Positions 11,213 to 20,400 of a DNA stretch of 64,000 bases are shown here, piece by piece. Made by a program: the position numbers and the translations under genes. The notes below the pieces were generated by a model. It worked only from the letters and a program-made list of their open reading frames with translations, was not told the origin of the DNA and searched no databases. Origin of the DNA: Bidens hawaiensis (Eukaryota > Streptophyta > Magnoliopsida > Asterales > Asteraceae); NCBI GenBank assembly GCA_021521415.1, contig JAIQDT010001733.1, positions 248,001-312,000 on the forward strand. Direction: 5' to 3'. Position 1 is the stretch's first letter. Every line of letters starts with the position of its first letter.

Positions 11213-13489
11213 TGTAACATCCCGAAATTTCCAAAATAATATTAATTATATTACTTAATAATAGATGGAAAGTTTACTCGGGTTATCAGGAAATAAATAA
11301 TAAAATAGGAGTTGGTATGGGTCGGGCTAGTGTTGGGTAATGGATGTGGGTTATGGACTTGGATTAATAGAGATGGGTTAAATGAGAATGGGCCTTAGGT
11401 CTATGGGATTTCAGGGATATAAATACCCCCAAAATCCCAAAATATCTTCATTTTACCATACTCTCTAACACTCCAAAAACACACACATACACCACAACTT
11501 CGCCGGCGGCCGGAACCGGGCAGATCCGAGGAGAGGAACGGGCAGATCCGAGAGAGAGAGAGCGATTAATTGTGTTAACAAGTTAAACGAGATCCAAACA
11601 AGCTCAAAAAGGTATGATTCTTGATCTTTGAAGTTTAAAGATCCAAGCTTTTTAGTGTATAAGCGACCGAAAATGGTCGGGAAGCGTAGTGGGTGATATT
11701 GAACCATAGAAAGGGTGTTAAAATCGCTCAAAATGCTGGAAAGAAACCGAACAGCGGCTGTCTGGGCAACTTCGCCTGCATCTGGGCAACTTCGCCTTCA
11801 AAGCGATGAACTTCGCCTGCAAGCTAAGTTCGCCTGATGAACTTCGCCTGCAAGCTAAGTTCGCCTGATGGCAACTTCGCTGTAAAGTTAAGTTCGCCTA
11901 ACCGGTAACTTCGCCTGAGGCCAAGTTCGCCTGATGACAACTTCGCTGTAAAGCTAAGTTCGCCTAAGGTTTAACTTCGCCTAAAGCCAAGTTCGCCTGA
12001 GGTTTAACTTCGCCTAAAGCCAAGTTCGATTAGAAAATAAATTAAAAATCTAATGAAAAATGTGTTAAGACAGTTAATGGAAATAAAATTTTTCCAAGCT
12101 GACCTGGCAGCTCGACCCCAGCCAGGGGCTCTGCCCCTTGGACCATGCTAGGGGCTGCCGCCCCTAGACCCCGCTGCCAGGGGCGCTGCCCCCGGACCCC
12201 CGTTCGTTGTGGGTCATATAAAGATAGAAATACAACATGAGTAGTAGTAGTTAATTGATACGTGTAAATATTATACAGTTAGCCGTGCACAGCTCAAGAA
12301 GGGAATAACTATTAACGGAGAGCGTAACAGGATTCAGGTGAGTTTCTAGCCCCATTCCTTGTTATGTTTTCGGGGCTGTGTGCATACTCAATGTGATAGT
12401 TAATACACTTACCTTAAATGGTAACTGTATGCCGTGTATGATATATGTGATAGATACGATTGATTGCTTGACGGTACGTGAACGATCTTCGGATATTGCA
12501 CGTACTGTCAGGATATAAATAAAGATATTAATATTGTATGTAACGTAAGGATGATGTATGAACATTATGAATGAAAGCTTGTCGGTACGTGAACGATCTT
12601 CGGATATTGCACGTATCGTCAAGGGAAGTGATTAACTCCTTACATGGATATTAAATAATAACTTATAGATAGTGTTCCTTATATGGATAATATATAGAGT
12701 TCCTTATATGGATAGTATAATGTTCCTTCTATGGATAGTGTAGTGTTCCTTCTATGGAAAGTATAGGGTTCCTTCTATGGAAAGTATAGTGTTCCTTCTA
12801 TGGATAGTATAGGGTTCCTTCTTTGGATAGTGTAGCGTTCCTTTTATGGATAGTAAAGTGTTCCTTCTATGGAAAGTATACAGAGTGTTCCTCCTATGGA
12901 AATTATATATAGTATGGTAATGGTAATGGTTCTTTTAATAGATATTACGTGACGATCCTCCTATGGAAATTATATATAGTATGGTAATGGTAATGGTTCT
13001 TTTAATAGATATTACGTGACGATCCTCCTATGGAAATTATATATAGTATGGTAATGGTAATGGTTCTTTTAATAGATATTACGTGACGATCCTCCTATGG
13101 ATATTTATACGAGGTTAAGGTAGTAATATGTGTCTTCGGATACGGGAAGAAATATATGGGAATAAATTGTATGTTGCCTGATTAACTAGAACTCACTCAG
13201 CGTAGCTGACTTTTAGTATGCACGCAGGTGAGTAGGAAGAGGCAGCTCGCTTGAGGAGACACGTGGCACAGAATAAGAGGCTGGCATCGGAAGACTCAAC
13301 ACTTTTAAGTTTAATGTTTCGTTTATTTTGAAAGACAACAGGATGTTTTAAGACAAGACGTGTTTTGTTATGAAATGTTTAATGAAAGCTTTTATATTCC
13401 GCGAAGTTTTAATGAACTCTGATTTGTAAGAACTGTGTTTATGAGTAAATCCGACGCTAAAGTAAGGCTACCGGGTTCGGGGTCTTACA
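11213..13489 (+). mobile_element. Solo LTR (family A) inserted in the Tekay RT
   Basis: 2,277 bp from TGTAACATCCCGAAATTTCC to GGGGTCTTACA, with the target duplication CAGAA at 11208-11212 and 13490-13494. Removing it restores continuous RT coding sequence on the minus strand. No internal region is present, so it arose by LTR-LTR recombination. A TATA box (TATAAATA) at 11418-11425 gives plus orientation. Inside are an array of ACTTCGCCTG-type words (11766-12030), a GC-rich module (12095-12215), two copies of a hairpin (12467-12512, 12578-12624), a run of ~25-bp units with TTCCTTCTATGG (12660-12900), and three 67-bp units (about 12892-13100). It shares its ends and most of its domains with 28463-30836. 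Confidence 0.95.
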
Positions 13490-13494
13490 CAGAA

Positions 13495-14946
13495 TTCGCA
13501 CTTGGAAAATTTGGCATACAACTTCTCGTTTTGGAGTATCTCAAGTAAGATTCTAAGATGAATTTTGTGATCTTTTTCGATTTAGAATAAATAAGTATAT
13601 CGTCGATGAACACGATTACAATAAAGGCTTAAAAACTCTGTTCATCAAGTCCATGAAAGCGGCTGGGGCATTAGTGAGTCCAAATGGCATTACAGTGAAC
13701 TCATAATGTCCGTACCTTGTCCGAAAAGCTGTCTTTGGAATATCTTCTTCCTGGACTTTCAACTGATGGTATCCAGAACGTAAATCTATTTTCAAAAAGA
13801 CACTTGCTCTTTGCAATTGATCGAATAGGTCATCAATTTTAGGTAGCGGATATCGATTCTTAATAGTTACTTTGTTCAAGGCTCTGTAATCGATACACAT
13901 TCTCGTGGAACCATCTTTCTTCTTAACGAATAAAATCAGAGCTCCCCAAGGTGATGAACTTGGACGAATAAACCCTTTCTCTAACAACTCATCCAGTTGT
14001 TTCTTTAATTCCTTCATTTCCGTCGGAGCCAAACGATAGGGGGAGTTGGCTATTGGAGCTGTTCCAGGAATTAAGTCTATTCTGAATTCGACTTCTCGAT
14101 TGGGTGGAATTCCTGGAAGTTCATCTAGAAAGAGGTCAGAAAATTCGGATACTATGGTACGTCTTTGATTTCCTTTGGTTTTGATTCTTCCGTTACATAA
14201 GCCATAAATGCTAAACATCATTGGTTTAAGCATTTGTTAGCTTTCATCATGGAGATTATGCTAACATGACCAGCATCTTTGTCGCCCACTCTTTGAATTG
14301 TTCGCTTGTCAGGGGCTTGAAGTTCTTTGGTTTTCTGATTGCAAATGATACGGGCATGGTTGTCGGATAACCAGTCCATACCTAGAACTATATCAAAGCC
14401 AGCTAATGTCATAGGCAGTAATTGTACAGGTATGACGTAGCCTGCTAATAAGATCTTTCCATTTTCTAAGGTCTCGGAAATTTTGACTATCTCATCACTG
14501 GCCGTCTCAACGTTTATGGTTTTATTTAATTTCCTTAAAGGTTCGTTTAATAGACTACAAAACTTATAATCTATAAAACTCTGATTTTCACCAGAATCAA
14601 ATAAAACTCTTGCGTAAACGTTATTAACTAAGAACGTACCGGTGATGGTTTCCGGTATGTCTGCGGCCTTCTTGGTGTCGAGTACAAAGACTCGAGCATT
14701 CCCCTTCTTTCCTTCATTCTTGGTGCTGCTCCCTCCAACACCTCCAATACCTCCACTACCAGCAACATTCTTTTTAGGACATTCAAAACTAAGATTTCCC
14801 ATTTCTTTGTAGTTGAAGCATGTCATCTTATTCTTCCAACAATCAGCAGTAGCATGCCCTGGCTTCTTACATGTATCACAGATGACGGATGTAGATACTG
14901 CGAACCGACATCGACCCAGATGATGCCTCCTACAAATCTTGCACAA
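13495..14946 (-). pseudogene. Protease and reverse transcriptase of the Tekay-like element
   Basis: The frame 14946-14218 carries the end of gag (one intact zinc knuckle CDTCKKPGHATADC and a degenerate second one) and the aspartic protease with active-site DSG in VLFDSGENQSF. The frame 14233-13616 carries the start of [22 protein letters not shown], motif [11 protein letters not shown] and [13 protein letters not shown] deletion near 13610 shifts the frame just before the catalytic box, which is still present as [15 protein letters not shown] at about 13565-13605. A further frameshift lies between protease and RT near 14150-14230. The coding sequence then runs into the solo LTR at 13489. Confidence 0.9.
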
Positions 14947-15887
14947 CGGGCACCTCTCCTCCTATCCACATCTTTTCCTTTGAAACGATTATTTCCCTTT
15001 CCCTTCTTGTCATTTGTTGAATATTCCTTCTTGTCTTCCTCTTTGTTGCGGATCAAACCGTTCATCAAATAACCAGCAAGCTCCATAGCGGATTCGGCTG
15101 TCTGTGGAAAATGAGACCTCACCATGTCTCTTATTTCTCTCGATAAACCCCATATGTAGCGGGTTACCTTGCTTGATTCGGGTGTTACCAACTGTGGCAC
15201 AAGTATACAATATTCTTGGAATTTGGTATTGTATTCTCTTAGATTGTTCCCGACTACCTTGTGATTGAGAAACTTGGTTTGAACTAAGTCAGTTTCATGC
15301 ATCGGACAATACTTCTGCATAACCAAATCTTTAAACTCTTCCCACGTCAACTGATACATGGTTCTTCTTCCTCTTGTCATCAGCAGAGTGTTCCACCACT
15401 CTAAGGCTTCCCCTTTAAACATCTGTGCCGTGTACTGAATCTTTTCCTCCTCAGTACATTTGCTTATTATGACAATTGATTCCATTTCTTCGAGCCATCA
15501 TATGGCGGCTATGGCTCCTTTGTCGCCATAAAACTCTTTTGTTCCACAGTTCTTAAAATCTTTAAACAAACAACCTTCAATTCGTAACTTCTTCTTAAAG
15601 GTTTAGTGGATCTTTTCCCCATTGGTTGATCCCTGATCACTTCCTTCATCTTGAGGGGTAGGATTAGGACGGGATTTGGATTTGACAGACTTATTGGGTT
15701 GTCGGTTTTCACTTTGATGGACAAATTTTTCTTTTATAGCAGGTAATAAGGTATTCATGGCATTGATCATTTCTTGCATTTTAGTTATCAATTGCTCATG
15801 GTTTCCTTGAGCAGGCTCAGTTTTTGATTGGTTACTTTTAGCATTCGAAGCTTCCTTATTTTGGGAGGGATTATCTTGTTTCGACAT
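14823..15887 (-). pseudogene. gag of the Tekay-like element
   Basis: Starts with ATG at 15885-15887 (MSKQDNPSQNKEASNAKSNQ). The capsid-type core reads TAQMFKGEALEWWNTLL, WEEFKDLVMQKYCP and EYNTKFQEYC, typical of the plant retrotransposon gag domain. In-frame stops interrupt it at about 15603-15605 and just upstream of 15485, and a frameshift near 14940 separates it from the nucleocapsid zinc-knuckle part. The start ATG is immediately preceded by a strong plant splice-acceptor-like sequence (TTATAATTTCAG, see findings), so gag may be translated from a spliced RNA. Confidence 0.88.
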
Positions 15888-15888
15888 T

Positions 15889-15900
15889 CTGAAATTATAA
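15889..15900 (-). promoter_or_regulatory. Splice-acceptor-like sequence at the gag start
   Basis: On the minus strand TTATAATTTCAG is followed by one A and then the gag ATG. It is T-rich with a canonical CAG end. The unrelated-looking second gypsy element in this window has a similar arrangement (TTTGTAATTCAG directly before ATGTCGAA at 31325). Confidence 0.5.
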
Positions 15901-16149
15901 GGAAAATACTCATAACTAAAAGTTTTTTATTTTTTATTTATATCACAAATAGGAGTACACACAACTCCTAATACCTTGGACTCTAAGAACAACAATACCA
16001 TCATAAGTACAACAGACTTATTCTAGGAACAACTGATACTACTACAACGGAACAAGAAACAAACGATGCAACTACAACGGAGCGAGAACAGAAGATATAA
16101 CCATAATAGAACATGGAACAAACGGTACGGTCACAATAGAACGGGATCT

Positions 16150-17196
16150 TCAATCCTTCATGTATTTCTTGATTATCTTCTTCAACTTACTACACTTGTG
16201 TAGTAATTTTCTTTCCACCTTTTTCTTCTTGCTACTCTCCGTAGCCAACTTTTTCCGCAATTCATCGGTCTCATGAAGTGCCCGATCCAAATGCTCTTCT
16301 TGGGACTGAGGGATGAGACTTGGATATCCGTAATGGGGCGGTGGATCACGGTATCCCATCATGACTATGTCATAATGGTTTCTTGGATACGGCGGTGGTG
16401 GACTGGATTCAACTGGCCTATTGTGAAAAACTTCCGCAGCCTCTTCTTGCTGCCTGATTTTCTCTGCTTGTTCCGAAACGGTTGGAACGACACCAGTGAA
16501 GGGTGGAAAACTACCTGTAAGTTCCTGGACATATGGGTCTTGTGGATCATAATGAGGGGACAGATGGCAGCTCATACTCAGTGGACAGTCACATCCTGGG
16601 TTTTGCACCTCAGGGTTTTTCACATCAATGCTCATCTCCTTTGAAACCTCTTCCTCTGGATCTTCTTCCGGGTCTTCTTCCGATTCTTCTTCTGGTTCTT
16701 CTTCCGATTCCTCTTCAACTTCCTCCTCGAGGTCTTCTTCTGGTTCAACTTCCACATTACTTTGATTTACCTTAATCCGAATGGTCTCCGGTTGTATCAC
16801 TCTCATCTTGGGTCTCCTTGATGGACCTGAAACAGAATCATGAGGAGAATTTGTGGGGTTAAAGACTGGGGTTCTTGGGTCAGAGTAAATCTGCATCCAG
16901 CATGGGGTACCATCCTTAGGATTGGTCTTAGCTTGCTCGTCAACCTCCATATTATCAGAAGGATGATTCTTCGGGGATGGCGGGTCACTTGGAATGTTGA
17001 TAGGCATTTGCTCTGTGCCTGGGAAGTAAATGGGTTGATTCCTATATGGGACCACTAGTGTGAGGGGTCTGTCCTGGTCAAAGAAGTTAGCATAGTATTC
17101 ATTACTTTGACCATCGGGAGGAACGATGGCTTCCGGATATCCTGCTTGTCTCATTTCTTCGTATAAGGATTCAATCATCTTCGTGAATATCGACAT
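16150..17196 (-). CDS. Extra ORF between 5' LTR and gag, 348 aa, unknown function
   Basis: An uninterrupted 348-codon frame lying between the PBS (17359-17370) and gag. I do not recognise a domain. The N-terminus reads SIFTKMIESLYEEMRQAGYP; residues about 155-195 are an acidic Glu-rich run; there are Pro-rich stretches near residues 265-295 (SSPPPPYPRNHYD); and the last ~45 residues are Lys- and Leu-rich with heptad-like spacing, suggesting a coiled coil or nucleic-acid-binding tail. It is intact whereas gag and pol are broken. Candidate roles, all inferred: an accessory protein, an extended gag leader, or a captured host sequence. Extra ORFs upstream of gag are known in Ogre-type gypsy elements, but no homology is claimed. 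Confidence 0.6.
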   Translation of the reverse strand: MSIFTKMIESLYEEMRQAGYPEAIVPPDGQSNEYYANFFDQDRPLTLVVPYRNQPIYFPGTEQMPINIPSDPPSPKNHPSDNMEVDEQAKTNPKDGTPCWMQIYSDPRTPVFNPTNSPHDSVSGPSRRPKMRVIQPETIRIKVNQSNVEVEPEEDLEEEVEEESEEEPEEESEEDPEEDPEEEVSKEMSIDVKNPEVQNPGCDCPLSMSCHLSPHYDPQDPYVQELTGSFPPFTGVVPTVSEQAEKIRQQEEAAEVFHNRPVESSPPPPYPRNHYDIVMMGYRDPPPHYGYPSLIPQSQEEHLDRALHETDELRKKLATESSKKKKVERKLLHKCSKLKKIIKKYMKD

Positions 17197-17358
17197 CTAT
17201 GAGGATTAGAATGATAAAGGATAGAAAAGATTAGAATGATAAGGGAAACGAAAGAATACCAACCTATCTTATCCTTATACAATAATATTATAAATATTGA
17301 AACTTATCTCTGATCAAAGCTTAGGTATACTTATATACCTAATTCGCTAAGATCGATG

Positions 17359-17370
17359 GCTTTGATACCA
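17359..17370 (-). other. Primer-binding site (initiator Met tRNA)
   Basis: Minus strand TGGTATCAAAGC, five bases inside the 5' LTR. It matches the common plant initiator-Met PBS TGGTATCAGAGC with one mismatch and gives the element's orientation. Confidence 0.85.
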
Positions 17371-17375
17371 ACACT

Positions 17376-19286
17376 TGTCACACCCCGGCTCAGGGCCTAG
17401 GCGTGTGATCCAACGTTGGTACCTGCTTTGTAAATATATCAGAGTTTAAGGTTATAAAGCAGAAGACTTTAATAAAATATTATTATATTTAAAAGACGGG
17501 ATTTTAAAACACCCGTTAATTTGTACATAAGTGTTTAGATTACAAAACCATGTTTCATATTATTTTATTTATAAAACATCCATTGAGCCATCAAATCGTC
17601 TAACGGCTACCCTTCTTCTCCAAACATCTATTCTTCATTACCTGAAAAACAGTTATAAAAATACGTCAGCAACACATGCTGGTGAATACGCTGACACAAA
17701 ACATTTAAGTTACTTAGTTATCCCCTCGGATATCTTATGACCCGGCCCATCGTGGCTTAGGAAACAACCAAGTTAAATTTACTATTATAAACCTCCAGTT
17801 ATACTTGAAACCTCTCAGCGATACCGTAGTATCGAGGTCTTAGCAACTATCAATATACACGAGATAATCCCCTCTCGGACATTACTTAGGTCCGGCCAAC
17901 GTGGCGGAGGCATTAGCAAGTGTGGTGCGGTGTGCCCACCATCTATCCATATATGTAAGGATCCAGACAAACGTATACAATAGCCTGAGGGCCAGCATTA
18001 CTTTTGTTTATAAAGTTTTAGGGATATAATCCCATGCAAACATTCACAGACTTGTTTTATAAAAAGTTGGACGTATTCACCTTTCTTCTTGGTTGGTGTT
18101 TCTCACCAATTTGTATAGCCTTGTTACCTCGGACCTATAGTATGAGAATAACGTTTTATAAGTACTAGATCAACGATCTAGATTCAGACCTTTAGTTCGA
18201 TTGCATAATCTTTACATTGACATTTTATCTCTTTATAAATATAAGGACCTCTAGTCCTTACTTTTGTTAATCATTTATAAACCTTTGTTTCTTCTTCGTG
18301 AAGAAACGTTTATTTCAAATTTCTTTTTACTATAAGAAATATTTAATAAATTCTTTATATATAATAAAGAAGTGTTATTTTATCTATAATCTCGACTTTA
18401 TGAAATCTTATTTTTACTTTATAAAATCAAGATACGGCTATATCACCGACTAGGGTCTAAGCCATTTATAATATAATAACCGGCAGAACCCCTACCTTGA
18501 ATGGCTTATTACTCGAAATGCCTATGCTCTACTTGGACCGCACTTCTACTTGGAAGAAAGTCGAGAGAGTAACTTAGGTAGAGTCACGACACGAACTTCG
18601 AGGCTATAATCCTCGGGATATCGACATATCGGGGTGGTGGCACGCTTATCGAGGTTAAGTATGTGATTTGGAGTGTGAGGATGAGTAAGGACCACCCCCA
18701 TGGCCGGCCTATTTATAGAAATTTTTCTGCACCTTCGCGATACTAGCTTCACTGAGTCACCGCGTAGGCTTGCTACGTTTCGCCACGTGTCGTTACTGTC
18801 TTGCCACGTGTCCTGCTCGCGAAGATGCAACTCAGATTCTTCACGTATCGCGAAGATGTAAAACTTCAATTCTGTTCATTTTTTGTCCCTGATCTTTTGG
18901 TAACTTGTCATATCTTGATTTCGTCTCATCAACCAAAAATACAAAGGCGGCTCTTAAGCGGCTCGCGGCGATGTGAGCGTGCGAAGTGCGCTATCAAAGC
19001 GCCACATCACCCGTGCGCGTGCGCGTCGGGTGCTTCGTACCCTCCGCTATGACTAGGGAGAGTGGTTGGCCACATAAGAACATTTCCATAAAATGTTCTC
19101 TCCTTATAAAGTGCTTTATGTTTCTTTCTTCCTTCGATGTTGGATAGAGTCTCCTTACTTTATTCCCTCAACATAAGTTATTTTCATTCTTTGTCTTATT
19201 TTGCCCATTATTTATACCATGAATATTTTTAGTCCTTAAATTTTATTAATTTGTTAAATTTGGATCAAAATTTTCATGATGTTACA
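17376..19286 (-). repeat. 5' LTR of the Tekay-like element
   Basis: 1,911 bp, with the same TGTCACACCCCG and GATGTTACA ends as the left copy. TATA box on the minus strand at 18711-18717. Compared with the left LTR it carries small deletions exactly at the U3 palindromes: only partial arms remain near 18736 and 18812, and one imperfect full copy at about 18839-18855. It also has small indels in the CG-rich stretch near 18955-19030. Confidence 0.92.
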
Positions 19287-19291
19287 GTTAG

Positions 19292-19396
19292 TCGGACCGA
19301 GTGGATCAAAAATCCGCTTCTTGTCATGTAAAAACTCTTTTTTCTTTTCCTAACTTTTGCCATTTCGTTTTATTTAATAGTCGTTCAAAAAAAAAT
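19292..19396 (+). pseudogene. L1-type LINE C-terminal fragment, part 2
   Basis: Continuation of the LINE split at 7279: across the duplicated GTTAG the frame reads NIVSRTEWIKNPLLVM and stops at 19329-19331. A short 3' UTR and an A-rich tail (19386-19396) follow, then the LINE's target duplication AATTTTGCAA (19397-19406). The two parts total about 395 bp, so this was a strongly 5'-truncated insertion. Confidence 0.8.
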
Positions 19397-19709
19397 AATT
19401 TTGCAATTAGTTCATATCATCATCTAAGGCTACGTGCAATGAAGCAACGTCCCCTATCACATCACCATGTAGGGGCGTTAAACACCATTTCTTTGTTGGC
19501 GACGAGGGCATGGACCGTTTTATGGCACAACTCTATTAACATGCACGAGGGCAAGGTAGTTGAGGTTCACTAAGTTTTTACAAATCACATGCACGCATTT
19601 TCATTTTTTTAATTTAATTTAACTGATAAATCATTACACTAAGGGGATTTGAACTTCGGTAATGAGGTATGACAATTGTTATGAGTATTGAAAATGGCAT
19701 CGCTGTCAC

Positions 19710-20392
19710 TAGGGTGTTTACGATCCGGTTTGAATGGTTTTTGGGTCAAACCAGAACCAAACCGTTAAAATTTAAAACTAACTGTTTGGTTACGCGGTTT
19801 TGAGATTTATTGATACTTTATATAAAATGGATAATATATAAACTTGTTCAAATACATAAAATAAGTATCCAAACACAATAGTTTGAAAAAAAAAACGGAA
19901 AAAAAAGTCTCCAAACACAATTTAAGAGGTTTTCAGGTATTCATGTGATCTTTCAAAGTACAATCAAAACTACAAACTAATTATCATGTATGGTATTCAT
20001 AGTGCGCATTCCTTGAAAGAAAGCGAAACCATGATTTCATTACTTTTCAATTATACAGAGGTATTATTTTCATATGCTCATAATAACTAAATGACAGACT
20101 CAAATTAAGCGATAAGGTTGGTCATCAATTTTAATCAAATTAAGCTTAAATAAATAATTAATAATCCATATTATAATATATTTATAATAAATAAACTATA
20201 TATCAAGCTTACGGTCCGGTCCGGTTTTATATGGTTGGTTTTCGATGTAAACCACAAACCAAACCGTTTATTGCGGTTTGAAAACTTTGAAACCAATCGA
20301 CCGACAGTGAAAGATAAAAACGGACTATGAAACCAAACCGTTGACCAATTTAAACGGTTTTACTATTTGAAACCGAACCATGAATACCCCTA
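19710..20392. mobile_element. hAT-type non-autonomous element
   Basis: 683 bp with an 8-bp target duplication, one mismatch (GCTGTCAC at 19702-19709, GCTGCCAC at 20393-20400). Imperfect terminal inverted repeats: TAGGGTGTTTACGATCCGGT on the left and, read inward from the right, TAGGGGTATTCATGGTTCGG. Both ends run into AACCGG/AACCGTTT-type subterminal words. No coding capacity. Confidence 0.82.
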
Positions 20393-20400
20393 GCTGCCAC

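Larger units (their letters stand above)
7280..19286 (-). mobile_element. Tekay-like Ty3/gypsy chromovirus, nearly whole but decayed
   Basis: A 12.0-kb element with perfect 5-bp target duplications GTTAG (7275-7279, 19287-19291). Order on the minus strand: 5' LTR (17376-19286), PBS (17359-17370), an extra ORF (16150-17196), gag, protease, RT, RNase H, integrase with C-terminal chromodomain, polypurine tract, 3' LTR (7280-9212). The integrase-terminal chromodomain and the gag and RT style fit the Tekay/Del chromovirus lineage. The pol region is interrupted by a 2.3-kb solo LTR and carries stops, frameshifts and deletions, so it is not autonomous. The LTRs are close copies with scattered differences and several indels, so the insertion is moderately old. 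Confidence 0.93.

Noticed and set aside
16273..16644. 123-codon plus-strand frame and other frames inside 16150-17196
   Set aside because: Shadows of the longer 348-codon minus-strand ORF in the Tekay-like element.
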